64,000 nucleotides of DNA from Toxonevra muliebris (Eukaryota; Arthropoda; Insecta; Diptera; Pallopteridae): contig OY829326.1 of the NCBI GenBank assembly GCA_963691655.1, forward strand, positions 86,421,235 to 86,485,234. The letters run 5' to 3'. A program made the translations under genes and the position numbers. Below the pieces are notes generated by a model. That model was not told where the DNA came from. It did not search any database and saw only the letters and a list, made by a program, of their open reading frames with translations. Below, piece after piece: positions 42,597 through 53,577 of this stretch. Positions within the stretch are counted from its first letter, which is position 1. Each line of letters begins with the position of its first letter.

Positions 42597-43914
42597 TTAA
42601 ACAGATGCGTCCCGAATCTGCTGATTTCCGACACTGGTAATGATGTACTCCGCTAATTGCTTTACGCCTATTTTTTCAGCTGGTCCTGGTGTGGCAGTAA
42701 TTATAGTGGGTTGACGAGCACATTTTAAATATATTATAGCGGCCGTTGCAGTTGTGGAGGCAAATGTTATAAATACATACAATACATCCATATTTTTACT
42801 TTCATCATGAAATTCTTGAATTTTCTCAATATTATTTATATCAACATTTTTTAAGAATTAGTTCAAGACTGGTAAGTGTTTTGATACATTTAATTGGAAA
42901 CTATTAGGAGTATATGCTCTTAATATTAAAATCTCTTCTGGTTTTGAATATTTAGTATTATTTATAAAAATATCATTTTCATGTATAATTAAATAAGTTC
43001 CCTTGATGTCTATTTCAGTTTCATTTTCTTTTAGTTTTACATTTTGCTTATTAATTAATATGGTACCGTCGTCTATTTGTTGAATTGGAGGGATATTGTA
43101 AGCTGATGTTGTTTTACATGTTGCTACATTATGGTTTATAATTCCTTTTAAACAAATATCTGTACTGTCTCGTTGGCATATTGCCAATTAAATAATGTTA
43201 TTCCCTCCGATTTGCACATTGCTACATTTGTGTTTCTTGAATCAATTACTGTGTTATTCTCTTGAATTACAGGATATATTTATATTTAGTTCTTCTTTTC
43301 TTATAATTATGTTTCTTTCGATACCATTTAATAATAAGGAGTTTACAACATTTAAATTAGCTAGTGTAATAGAGTAAATGGCATTACTAAGCAAATTTAT
43401 AACTCTCTGGTTTCTGATAGGTATCAATTGAAATAAATCTGGAATATCGATGCCATCACCTTTATCATAGTGGTGATGTTTAAAATTAGTTATCAATTCA
43501 TTGATTTTTTCTATTAGTTTTGAATTAATTTCCATCTGCTGACTCTCTTATTAATTCTCCCTGTTTTTGTCCTAGCAACATAAAGTCTTCATGGTCAGGT
43601 GTTCCTGCCACAAACTTAATTGCCGATCCTAAAAAATCTATTGGTCTTTTCCCCCTTTTATAAAAACCAAGTGATGAAATTAATCGTCGAATCTCATGTG
43701 CATCATTTTCTAAATATTCTCTCTTTGATTTACCCGAGAAAAGTGTTTTTGTACTTTTTATATCTACCGCTATTTCTTCATATGTCGTTAAATTTAATGG
43801 ACGAATTAGATTGATAAAATCACTGTATACCGCTACCTCACCTTTTTGTAATGGTATATATTTCGCGTAGGAATTGTCCAAAAGACGAGCCTGGGTCCTT
43901 GTTAGTATTAGCAT
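42597..43914 (-). pseudogene. Errantivirus env remnant, four frames
   Basis: Envelope-type glycoprotein remnant. Open pieces in order are 43,914-43,525, 43,535-43,254, 43,187-42,858 and 42,791-42,597. The first holds a basic cleavage-like stretch (KRGKR) followed by a hydrophobic LGSAIKFVAG segment and a DHEDF-type motif, the arrangement at the start of the fusion subunit in Gypsy-type Env. The last contains a hydrophobic span of about 20 residues, a likely transmembrane segment, and a polar tail. Three frame breaks separate the pieces, so no protein can be made as read. The length in total, about 430 codons, is close to the family's usual size. Confidence 0.8.
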
Positions 43915-43919
43915 TATTC

Positions 43920-44888
43920 TGAAACGATAAACGTTTACCGAATGTTATTCTTGTGTACTTTCTTTCCTCCAATGAGTACACATGTTCCTAAATCCTTCTG
44001 TCTCACAAATAATTCAGTTGTTTTATTTCCTCTTCTTTTATCAAGTTTAACAAAAACATCCTGACCTGGCTGAAACACTTGTTTTCAGCTTGTTAAAGAA
44101 TGTGTTGAATGAGTGCTATATATGTATGTCTGCATGCAAAATTTCACCTGGGTATGTAGGTATAGGGGTAGGTTTCATTTCTTGTTTTTTCGGGTGGCGA
44201 AAATATTTGCTTCCAGCACATATTCTACAATTCTTAGAAAAAGCATTCACTAAATTCCTCATTTCCGGAAAAAAGTATTCTTCAAGTAATTGTTTATAAT
44301 TTTCATTTCCATACCTGTGTGCTCTTTTGTGTTCTGCCGCTATCGCCTCATTCTGGCCATTCTTATTACTTGTTTTTGGGTATGTTTAAATTCAACAGAC
44401 GGGAACAGGCCTACAATCGTATCCTGCACCTTTGCTAATACTTCCAGACTACAGTAAAGACTATTTATAATTTTTAAATTAATTGCCTTCTTTAGTTCAT
44501 GATACAAAGAATCAATATCGTTGAATCTAATGTCATGCCGTAGATAGCCGTTAAAAGGTTTAACACCCTCCTTTTAGTTCTCCTAGACTCAACTAACAAT
44601 ATCTGATTTTTAAATCTATTAATCGATGTAGGAACAGTCTCTATATACCGCGTAAATGAAATCCCACTATTTGTGCATGTATTATGCCTACTCTCATTTT
44701 TATTGTTTCCTAAATGGTGTATATACTATCTCGAGAGTGCATCCGCATCTGTGGTTTATACATAAAAGTTGGTGCATAATATATATACTCTTCCATCTAT
44801 TTAACTTGGTGTTGGGATTCCTCTCCGAACTAGCAAACGTTAAAGGTTGATGATCAGTGTGGATAATTATATCGTTTGCACCATACAA
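43920..44888 (-). pseudogene. Errantivirus RNase H end and integrase remnant
   Basis: RNase H survives only from DIIIHTDHQPLTFA (44,880-44,820), with NTKLNRWK after it. Integrase follows in several frames: a His pair region near 44,330 (HKRAHRYGNENY), a Cys pair near 44,230-44,210 (CRICAG) and the adjacent linker. The catalytic core and C-terminus (to about 43,930) are decayed with stops, but a basic C-terminal strand region is suggested (GQDVFVKLDKRRGNKTTELF near 44,070-44,005). The upstream RT domain is absent. The piece is recognised by order and motif, not by a continuous frame. Confidence 0.65.
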
Positions 44889-44903
44889 ATAATTAATACC
44901 ACC

Positions 44904-45227
44904 TTACATAAAGGAAAGTTCTGTCATACTGTTTTTATGGCATATTACTTTCTCCTTGAAATTAATATTTGCGCCAATATCACTTAAAAATTCATAGCCA
45001 ATGATAGCATCAAAGTTCACTATGTTTGGAAGTAGAAAAAGCTCTGTCACTTCTCCCAGTGTTCTGCATGCTCCTGAATCAATCAAACGATGTCCACTCA
45101 ATGTTTTCTCAATGTACTGCAAATTTATTCCCAAGCTTACATTATTTACTGATTTGTTAATGATATTATTCTGTCTACATTCTTGAGTAAGCATATTATT
45201 CATTTGGTGATTGCCATTCCTATTCAA
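44904..45227 (-). pseudogene. Errantivirus protease region
   Basis: Open for 107 codons. The active-site string HRLIDSGACRTL is followed by LFLLPNIVNFDAIIGYEFL, the hydrophobic-Gly end motif of Gypsy retropepsins, and IGANINFKEKVI. The family's active site is usually DTGA or DSGA; DSGA is present here. RT should follow but is deleted at about 44,900, where the sequence passes to RNase H in another frame. Confidence 0.75.
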
Positions 45228-45249
45228 AGTTGAATTTCCATTAAATCTG

Positions 45250-46036
45250 AATCAAGTAGTCGATGGATCTACATCCATTGGTTCTGGCCTAGATTGACCA
45301 TTAAAATTTCCTTGAACATTTTGTCCTTTTCCACTATTAAAAGAACTGTTATGATAATGATTAGTTAGTACTCTGAATTCCACCTAACCTTGAATTTTGT
45401 CTGAATGCACTATTACCATTATTGTTATTAATATTCGTACTATTAACGTTGTCCTACTATTAAGATTGTTGCTATTATTGTTATTATTATAACTCCTACT
45501 AATATTATTGTTGTTACTATTATAGCCCCTATTATTCCTAGGTACATTATATCCCATTCTGCTACCACCAAAAGCGTTTGCAAATGCATATCTCTGCTTA
45601 TTCATCTCGTGCTAGAGCGAGAGCAGAAGGCAGGTCACTTGGTCGACTAGAGAATAATGCATCACATACCGTATGATTCAATCCGGAAACAAATACACGA
45701 AGAGCATCCTGTCTGTATTTTTCGTTTAATAACTTAAGGGCTTCTTTATCATGGCTATATTCCATGATTGCTTTATTGGTTATCATTGTTAGTTTTTTTT
45801 CAACAAGCTCATAATATTCTTTCCTGACGGAGTGTTGAAAGCCCTTGGTCAAGGAGATATAAAGGCCTCTTATCTGAATAAGATGTTCTTATAATTATTC
45901 CCTTTTGAGGTATTTAAGGGCATTACTATCGCTCTAATTTCATCTATTTGAGCCTTAAATTCTTCCCTATTTCTTCTAACTATTTCTTTCGCGACTCTAA
46001 CTACTAAATCCTGCATTGCTTCTGCGTCTAATGACA
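45250..46036 (-). pseudogene. Errantivirus gag remnant
   Basis: Starts near 46,036 (MSLDAEAMQDLVVRVAKEIV) and breaks at about 45,890. It continues at 45,852-45,598 (KLTMITNKAIMEYSHDKEAL, then LRVFVSGLNHTVCDALFSSR, a capsid-like region), then shifts frame to an Asn-rich stretch (45,605-45,384, repeated NNNN) and ends in a Pro/Asn-rich tail with a PMDVDPS string near 45,265. No CCHC knuckle is visible, as is usual for errantivirus Gag. It is interrupted by three frame breaks. Confidence 0.75.
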
Positions 46037-46188
46037 TGATTCACTCTCCTAAATATTTATATTCTTACTTTGACTAGTAAAACCTTCAATTATAATGTAG
46101 AATAATTATAATAACTTACATTAATACTCGTATAAACATGTTTTTTTTTAAATATATATACTTGCTCTAATTAATTGCTTCCTTTCGT

Positions 46189-46277
46189 TGCTGGTGAAAT
46201 CGCAGGAACTTGTTGCTGGTGAAATCGCTGGAACTTGCTGCTGGTGAAATCGTTGGAACTTGCTGCTGATGAAACTA
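46189..46277 (-). repeat. 25-bp tandem repeat, 3.6 copies, in the errantivirus leader
   Basis: tgctggtgaaatcgcaggaa(cttgt) is repeated three and a half times with few substitutions between gag and the primer site. It is translatable without stops on the minus strand (PAISPATSS), which may be chance. Confidence 0.85.
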
Positions 46278-46443
46278 TTTATTTTTCGAAAGTCGCTTCC
46301 GTGTGTTAGTCGTAAGGCTTTCCTATAGTAGTAATTCACACTACTTTGTTCTGTTCGCGAAAAAAAAAAAAAAAATTTTTGCGCGTGGGTAGCTTTGCTG
46401 TTCTATTATCCTAATACAAGGATTTTCGGAACAGACTTACAAG

Positions 46444-46457
46444 CACGTTGGACGCCA
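46444..46457 (-). promoter_or_regulatory. Primer binding site, tRNA-Lys type
   Basis: In element sense tggcgtccaacgtg, differing by one base from the tggcgcccaacgtg used by Gypsy-group errantiviruses, directly beside the LTR end atttaac(t). Confidence 0.8.
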
Positions 46458-46877
46458 GTTAAATAAAAAAAAGATTTTTTTTTCTTTGAGCTTACTTTAT
46501 TGAGTATTATATCTTTATTGAGTATATGATCTTAAAATTCTAACTTAAGCTACTTATATACTGACGCGCAGGTCAGTTGCTTACTATCTATATATGTAGT
46601 TTGCTTACTTAGGATATAGTAAACTAGAATAAAGAAACATATGTTTCTAATTATTTCCTATCCTTTCTATTATTTGTTTACTTAGAACATAGTAGACTAG
46701 AATAAAGGAACCTATAAAATCATTTCTTATCCCTTATTTATTTGTTTACTTAGGACAACAACATAAACAATAAAGAAACTATATGATCATTTCTTATCCC
46801 TTATTTGTTTGTATTCGAATTCCAGCTACAATTCGTATTTATAATATTTATTTGTTACATTACTTATACTTGTTATA

Positions 46878-48520
46878 CACACCTGCTCAAAATAAAAGTT
46901 ACACTTCATAACTATTCATTTTAACTCCTCTGCGCAACTTTTTTGGAAATTTAAACGGTAAATTGTGGAGAAAATATAAACAGCATAATCTAGCAACGCT
47001 GTTGTCCACAAAATAGAAAGTGTAAATCCTCAATATATGATTTACTTGAACTTCCTGTGAATGAACTACAAATTGGCTTGCTCAAAATAATAGTTACACC
47101 TACAAGTGTAATTTAATAAATTTTAATAAAAGTTAATATTACATTTTTTTCGGATTTTTTTTTTAAAGAACAGTAAGCTTTCTTTAATATTTTTTGCAAA
47201 AGGACATGAATTGATAATGGAAATTCTTATTCATATGGGTCGTAAATCACATCGTACCGACGAAAAACTCCAGATCGGTTTCCAACTTGAGAAAATATGG
47301 GAAATTTCTTCGGTGCATTGGTGAACTTACTAACATATCCCATAATTTTGTCAGAAATGTGATAAAAAAGAGAAAATCTAAGGTAGGCCTTCAAAAACGA
47401 ACACAACGCTTGATCGACATATAGTCACCTAATGCAGAAAGGACCTATTTAAATCATTAAAGGTGATTGCAGTAAAAATTGGAAACGAGGTTAGTGCTAA
47501 AATAATTTGGTGACGGCTATAAAAAGTCAACCCACCAGGATGAATAGTCAGAAAAGTTCCCTTAACGCAAAAACAAAATATTGTATATGAGGCTAAACTA
47601 TAAAAAAAGGACCACGAAAATTGGTAAGGACCTGAAAGCAAAAAAATGAAGAAATATTTTATGGAGTGACGAAACTAAGGTAAATCTCTTTGGAAGCGAT
47701 GAAGAAAGGAATGTTCGACGCATCAAAGGCAAAGATGTTTCATGTTTGTTTAACAAAAAAAAAAAAACAATGAAGCATGGAGGTAGAAGTATTACGGTGT
47801 GGGGTGTTACCTTTCATGGATATGTCCTATATACTTGACAACAATTAAAATAACTGTCGCCGAATACAAGGAACAATTGGAAAATGTGATGCTACCCTAT
47901 TCTGAGAAAAACATGCCTTTGCATTGAGTCCTTTAGCAATATAACGACCCAAAGCGCATCCCATGCTGGTAAAAAAAACACTTTGAGGACCATTAAGTCG
48001 ATTTGTTGTTGAGTCCCCGGACTTGAAACCGATAGAAAACCTGTGTGGAGAGTTGAAAAACAAAATTGTCCAAGCAAACTTTTTCAAAACAAAGAGCAGT
48101 TGTGACAATTCGCTGGAAAAATGTGGTACGACATACTCAAGCAATCCTGTCAGACTTTAATCAACAGCATGCCGAAAAGAATCGTGAAAGTAGTCCAGCA
48201 TGGGGGTGGATATACAGGTTATTAGATAAATAATTAAAAATATATACAAAACTATTCTTACCGTTGTTAATTTTTTTGTACTTTTCTATAAAGCATAATT
48301 GTACCTATTTTTATGAGCAGGCTGATTTAGGCAAAATAAATATTTATCGATCTCAACTTTTGTACTTTACACTATATATTAAAGAAACTATTTTTTTTAT
48401 ATGTATAAAATCAAAGAAATAATATGCGTTTGTTTTGTTTTGAAAATGTTAAATAAAAATAATTTTCTGTTTTGTTGAAGTTAGAATTCTAATGTGTAAC
48501 TATTATTTTGAGCAGGTGTG
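46878..48520 (+). mobile_element. Tc1-family element, 1,643 bp, IR/DR ends, TA target
   Basis: Outer ends cacacctgctcaaaataaaa and its complement (...tattattttgagcaggtgtg), with TA on each side. About 200 bp inside each end a second copy of the motif occurs in the same orientation as the outer one (left ttgctcaaaataatagttac at about 47,078; right complement cagcctgctcataaaaatag at about 48,300-48,325). Paired repeats at each end are the IR/DR layout of some Tc1 elements. It is inserted in the errantivirus 5' LTR. Confidence 0.88.
47235..48233 (+). pseudogene. Tc1 transposase, frameshifted
   Basis: Would cut and paste the element. It starts MGRKSHRTDEKLQIG and has a GRPSKT-like hinge near 47,385. 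The first catalytic block is KKILWSDETKVNLFGSD (Asp 1) with VTVWG-like ITVWGVTFHG. The second block reads QYNDPKR, where Tc1 proteins usually have QDNDPKH, so the second acidic residue appears replaced. PDLKPIENLCGELKNKI near 48,030 (Glu 3) is recovered in another frame, and the C-terminus ends SSPAWGWIYRLLDK. At least six frame breaks are present, including an A12 run near 47,755. Confidence 0.82.
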
Positions 48521-48526
48521 TATATA

Positions 48527-49430
48527 GGGGAGTGTACCTGGGTATGAGACAGTCGATTTTTTACATCAGGCAATAACAATATTGCCGATCTGACTACTGT
48601 CAAAATTTTCTTTTGACATGAGCCAGTTTTTGTGGTAACACCGGAGTGAATAGATCTATTGCTTGTATCAGCTGCAAACATCGTATGTGAAAATCGATCA
48701 CGAAAACTTTTTTTGACTTTTTTCAAAGTGATATATTTTCGAGTGAATTAATTGAAAAAGGTGAGTGTAATGCATTAGCAGTTAGTGTTTTTCGTGTATT
48801 TTGCGATCTAATTTTGGATTATGCCAATATATGGTTGGAAACAATTTTTTTGTGTTATTCGCAAAATGGCATTATTTTCCGGGTATGAGACACGGCATAT
48901 CACCAGATATGAGACACCACTTAACTAGTGTTTTGATCCAATTTTTTGGTATTTATAGCCATGTCAACTCCAAAAAATAAAATCGTCCATGAAATGAATC
49001 ATATGTAAACGGCCTGTTCCTTTAAAGTGTGCAAACATTGCGATAGCGATTTGGATGGAGAAGACAATGATTAAGAGGGAGATGATGAATAAAAACTACC
49101 ATTTCTTTTTATCTTAGGCACCGAAAGCCCACAAAATAAATAAATTTATGTACATAAATAGCTATGAAGTTTTAACTTCATATTTTCCAATTTTCAGTGG
49201 ATTTTTGTCTCATACCCGGGTACAATTTTTTTTTTTTTTGCTAAAATACACATCCTCACAAAATTGGTCATAATATTTTGCGTGCCAACGGAATCACTAT
49301 ACTTTTTTATATAAAAAAATGGCGTATTTTCATTACCTTTTCGACAGTATATAAAACATCCGATTTGGTTTAAATAGTGAAAATTTATGGCTCAAAAGCA
49401 AAACCAGTCTCATACTCGGGAACACTCCCT
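48527..49430. mobile_element. TIR element with repeated ccgggtatgagac motifs, 904 bp
   Basis: The left end ggggagtgtacctgggtatg(agac) and complement of the right end (agggagtgttcccgagtatg) match, with TA on both sides. The motif c[c/t]gggtatgagac recurs internally at about 48,880 and 48,903 and in reverse at 49,207 and 49,408. An internal fragment near 49,030-49,080 reads CKHCDSDLDGEDN, a possible remnant of a pogo-type transposase end, but this is weak. It sits next to Tc1 in the errantivirus LTR. Confidence 0.75.
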
Positions 49431-49443
49431 TACCACTATAACT

Positions 49444-50302
49444 TATGCATATCGCTGTTTTAATTTGCTGAGACCCTTATATCAAATTTTTCAATTTCAA
49501 GTTTCAAGACCTACACCGAAAACTTACGTTCTTTTCTTTGGTTTAAAATTCAAATTCTCGAAAAAGTACTCCAAATAACAAAATGTTTTTTGCTTCTCCT
49601 GTAAAATTTGAAAAATGCGTGTTAGGGCTTTAGCAAATTAAGGCAGCGATATGTAACATGCATTTTATTACTTATATCCACATAAACATATTATATAAAT
49701 ATGAAACACTTAGAATTATTCATTTGATTTTGGAAAGAAAGTTGTAAGTTTTGTTTGTTTTGGTAGTTTCAATATTTGTTTCTTGACAATATTTTGTTAG
49801 ATAAAAGCACTAAAACCTAATTCCAAACCTACTCAGAAAACTTAAGTCAAATCTTAAGATTTAAGGAAAATACATATTTACATATGAAATTTTCTGCACA
49901 ATTAAGATTTCCGAAACTTAAGAATTCTGAGCGTCCACTGAATTATTGAAGAAATAAAATCTTTTAATTAACAATAAAATTTGTTTATTGTATGAATACA
50001 ACAGCTAATGTCTCAATGTTGCATACATACATAAGTATATCGTCGTATTTATTATTAAAATAGCTGAAAATCCATGCAAAACACATTCCCATACCAGTAA
50101 AGCTCTAATTCGAATCTAAAGTCGCTATCAACATCACTGTATTATTTTGATCTTCACTTCATAAATTGAAAATACTCGAAGTACCACAAGAAGGGAACAT
50201 CATACGCAAGCACTTTTTTTGGATGTACTCATTTTTATATGTTCACATTTTTCGGAACTTATTTTGCCGCGGCTGCATAATCGTTGGTATTTGCAAACCA
50301 AA
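49444..50302. other. Non-coding AT-rich DNA with a TIR end at 49,916-49,940
   Basis: The tgagcgtccactg terminus pairs with 36,905 (see that entry). Several cttaag motifs precede it. No gene is recognised. Confidence 0.45.
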
Positions 50303-50460
50303 CCTATACTTACGGTGACCAACCGTCCCGCATTTGGCGGGACAGTCCCGCTTTTCAGCAAAATGTCCCGGCGAATAATTTTTTATTAAGTTAATGTTTA
50401 CATTGTTCTAGTTTTGTTATTGTCACCTTTAAAAAAAAATTAACAGTTCCTCATCGAAAA

Positions 50461-50765
50461 TTGTACGATGTAAACATTTCGTCTAGCAAGACGTTGGAGT
50501 CATTTGCTCGTAATAAAACATTCAGTGATGAAGAGAAAAATTTGGCTGTCATGGAAGGTACATGGACATATCACACTATTCAACACAATTATTCCTTTCG
50601 ATCCAACGACTGCTCCTCGAAGATTTTCAAGAAATTTGTTAATGAGAAATTTAGTTATGCTAGAACGAAATGTGAAGCTATAGTGACGAACGTCTTCAGT
50701 CCGATGTCAATTACAGAAATTGAGAAGGATCTGTCCAAAATTAATTTTATTACAATATATTCTGA
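50461..50765 (+). pseudogene. hAT transposase N-terminal fragment
   Basis: About 100 codons: NKTFSDEEKNLAVMEGTWTY, HTIQHNYSFRSNDCSSKIFK and SYARTKCEAIVTNVFSPMSI, then LSKINFITIYSD. This is the region between the BED finger and the first catalytic Asp of a hAT transposase (the S/TDASN block would come next). The frame stays open until it runs into LINE D, where TIYSD is cut after the first Asp-like residue. The BED finger is not visible upstream. It agrees with the TIR and 8-bp duplication of the enclosing element. Confidence 0.75.
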
Positions 50766-51745
50766 CTGTTGTAGGTGTTGTCGAAAGCTCCTTCTATATC
50801 CAGGAAAGCACATACTGCTACTTCTTTCACATCCGGTGCCCCTTGAATCTTCCTCGCTAAGTCATGCAGATCTGTCTCGGTAGACCTGCTTGCTCTATAT
50901 GCATGCTGATTGGGGTGCAATGGATTTGTGTCTAAGACTTTACATCGTATAAAGTTGTCAATCACCTTTTCAAGTGTTTTCAACATAAACGATGTTAAGC
51001 TTATAGGTCTGAAGGACTTAGGGTTGGTGGTATCTTTTTTGCCCACTTTTGGTATAAATACCACCTTTGCCCTTCGCCAAGCTGTTGGTATGTACCCAAA
51101 AGCGAGGCTACTTCTCCCTATATTAATAAGGAATGGCAATATTTCCTTTATGCCCTTCTGTAATAGAGCAGGAAATATGCCGTCAAGACCAGGTGATTTA
51201 AATGGTTGAAAAGTGTTTAACGCCCATTCCAATCTAGGCGCAGAGCATATTTCTGCTGCTACCTTCCTGTCTACTCTGTTTATTCTTCTAGGCTGCTCCC
51301 CTGAATTCTTGCTATCTAACCCAACACTTCCAGGGAAGTGTGTTGCTAGTAGCAATTCTGCTCTTTCCTTTTCATTACAGGTGAAGCTGCTGTCTGATTT
51401 CTTCAGCGCCATTCTCATGTCCAGCCCTGCTTTTGCAAAGGTTTTATATATCCTTAATGCAGCAGGTAGAGATGAGATATTGTCGCAGAAGTTCCTAAAG
51501 CTAGTTCTTTTACCCTTCCTAATTTCTTTATTATATTCTGTTAGTTTATCCCTATAAGCTTGCCATTGTCCGCTCCGTTTTGCTCCATTATGGAGCCTAC
51601 GTACTTCGGTTCTAATGTCACTTAGGGTACTATTCCACCATATGGCGTCCTTTCCTAGACTTTCCGCTTTTTCCGGGCAGCTGCCCTCGAAAGCATCTAG
51701 TATTGCTTCGTTAAGTTCATTTACGGAATATTCGAGCTCATGATG
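50766..51745 (-). pseudogene. LINE D, R1/LOA-type ORF2 internal fragment
   Basis: From 51,745 down: a linker with AIWWNSTLSDIRTEVRRL, then an RT opening with a frame of 222 codons (51,418-50,750), including LLLATHFPGS, SPGLDGIFPALLQKG, KVVFIPKVGKKDTTNPKSFR, HPNQHAYRASRSTETDLHDL and FLDIEGAFDN. It stops right after AFDN, before the GxPQG and YADD boxes. There is no endonuclease, no 3' end and no tail, so it is not an ordinary truncated insertion. It belongs to the same broad group as LINE E but a different family. Confidence 0.85.
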
Positions 51746-52209
51746 ATTTTTTTATAGAATATACATAGTTTTAGTTGTAAAGACTGTTTTATATTAAATT
51801 ATAAAATAATAACTCTTCTAGTCCCGAATAATTTGATATATTTTTTTATTGTTATTTCTTTTAATATATTTCCTTTCTGTTCCTGTTTTGTATGTATATA
51901 TATGTTTGTAATTAATGAACTGATATAAGTAGGTGCTTATATATTTTTTTCATGTTCTTTATAAGAAAAAATCCAGTTTTTCCTTTTGTATGTATGTAGT
52001 TTCTTCTTTGAGTTTTTGTGTTAATAAAAAAATGAATAAAAATGGAATTTGATTTAATGGTTTTATGATAAATTTATTTAAGGGTTAGTTATGTTATTGC
52101 AAAAACTAGATTAATTTCGTATACTCTCGAGAGTACTCGGAATATAAAATTTATTGAAATAAAGTGTCCCTCATTTTGCTCCGTGAATTCTGGTCACCGT
52201 ACCTATACT

Positions 52210-53017
52210 TCTCTTCACTGCTTGTGCTGTGAGAGAGAGAGTATGTGTATGCAATATATCCGAATTCGAACTACACATATGCAGCGAAAAGTTATTCGTT
52301 GCAGTCCTCTAGTATGTACACTAAAGCGGGTCGGTCCCCATACAAAACAAAAGTTTGAAAAGTCCATCCCCTATTTGAAAGCTTATGTGGGCAGTATCTC
52401 AAAACAAAAAAAAAAATTTTTGGTCCACCCTAAAAACGGCCAAAGTGATTTTTTCATCTTAACTTTGGTATTTGATGTCCGATATTCATAAATGATATAT
52501 TGTTGGACAAGTGCAATATTTCCTTCTTAGATGTTATTCATCTCCGAAGTCATATTTCACTAGCGAAGTCTGTTACTCAAAGTTCTACCCCCCTAATGCA
52601 TTTTTATTTTTCATCAAATTAAAAAATCATTAAATTCTTGTCCAAGAAGTGTTCAATTAAATCCATAAACAAACAAGTTATAGCTACTTAAATTTTCTAT
52701 GCAATTCTAATTTACATTATTTCTCATAATATTCAATTGTTCATATATATCGCTCCTTCGGTGCAAGACAGTCAAGACTCAAAACTACATCATTCCGAGA
52801 AAATTCAATTTTAAAGTTTATCATTACTGCCATTTCAGCGTAATAACAATTTTTTATTCTGTATTCACATATTTTGATAAACAGTTTATAAGCTTTAGTT
52901 TTGTGAAGAAATTAAGTATTTCGAAATGAACATGTAGGATTTTTCAATCAAATAAAAATTTGAATTTCGACATACGGCGTTCTTACAACAAAAAACTATA
53001 TTCGAGTGTGTCATAAC
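52210..53017. other. Non-coding stretch
   Basis: An open frame of 102 codons at 52,183-52,491 has no known domain and begins inside the hAT end, so I do not call it. A gagagagagag microrepeat is at 52,229-52,240. Nothing else is supported. Confidence 0.4.
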
Positions 53018-53570
53018 CAGTGCTGCCATATTTTTTTGGGCAGAAACTGTAAAAAGTAAAAAACAAACTGTATTTTGGAAAAAAAAAACTGTAATCTATA
53101 AAAACGAAAAAACAAATCTAAAATTTGTAATTCGAATAGTTTCTCAGTCACTTGCCCATCATTCCACCACACATTCAAAATTTAATGGGTCCAATAATAT
53201 AATAGTTTCCGCATGTTTGGGAGATGCCATGCTTTCTTAAACGGGGCAGAAATTTTAAATCCTATCACTTCTGGGAAACCTAATACAATAATGGTGCAAA
53301 ATTTGGAAAAAAAAGTTCGTTCATTAAGCATGATTCGGAAATAAAAAACAAACACACATACAAATTTTGGGTTAATATCAAACCAGTTCTTATAACACTT
53401 TCACCCAAAAAAAAAAAATTTGAAAATAAAGTTATTTGATTTGCGTTATTTATCATAACGACAACATTAATCAGCCATCAGACTGTTTTTGTTTGAAAAA
53501 ATAGCGTTTAATTGGTGTCAGATTCTACTCGCAAAAATGCTCTGAAATAGTTAAAATTAATCTATTTAAC
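53018..53570. repeat. Left half of the 9.3-kb hAT MITE family
   Basis: Begins cagtgctgccatattttttt and aligns with 9,299-9,870, including ataatagtttccgcatgttt and tggtgtcagattctactcgc. It lacks about the last 470 bp. Sequence departs from the family at about 53,569, where the GC-rich inverted repeat starts. Confidence 0.8.
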
Positions 53571-53577
53571 CCTTCGT

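Larger units (their letters stand above)
42299..49443 (-). mobile_element. Errantivirus (Gypsy group, env-bearing) relic with nested insertions
   Basis: A minus-strand endogenous insect retrovirus-like element. The 5' LTR is at the high-coordinate end, with a tRNA-Lys-type primer site, gag, protease, RNase H/integrase and env remnants, a polypurine tract and a truncated 3' LTR. RT is missing: protease runs into RNase H near 44,900. LTR ends (AGTTA.../...AACT in element sense) and the Lys primer are Gypsy-errantivirus traits. Tc1 (46,878-48,520) and another TIR element (48,527-49,430) sit in the 5' LTR, so they are younger. Every coding region is frameshifted. Confidence 0.87.
46457..49443 (-). 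repeat. Errantivirus 5' LTR, split by two DNA transposons
   Basis: LTR sequence runs from agttaaataaaaaaaagatt at 46,457 to cttgttata at 46,877, then resumes after the Tc1 and TIR elements as accactataact at 49,432-49,443, which aligns with atactactataact of the 3' LTR. The LTR without insertions is about 435 bp. Confidence 0.8.
50311..52201 (+). mobile_element. hAT element, 1,891 bp, TSD cctatact, carrying a LINE fragment
   Basis: Begins tacggtgaccaaccgtcccg and ends aattctggtcaccgta. The exact 8-bp duplication cctatact lies on both sides (50,303-50,310 and 52,202-52,209). It contains the N-terminal part of a hAT transposase (50,461-50,765), then a minus-strand LINE piece (50,766-51,745), then about 450 bp of AT-rich DNA. 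The rest of the transposase is absent. Confidence 0.88.

Noticed and set aside
52183..52491. 102-codon plus-strand open frame
   Set aside because: It begins within the hAT right terminus, has no recognisable domain and includes low-complexity DNA.
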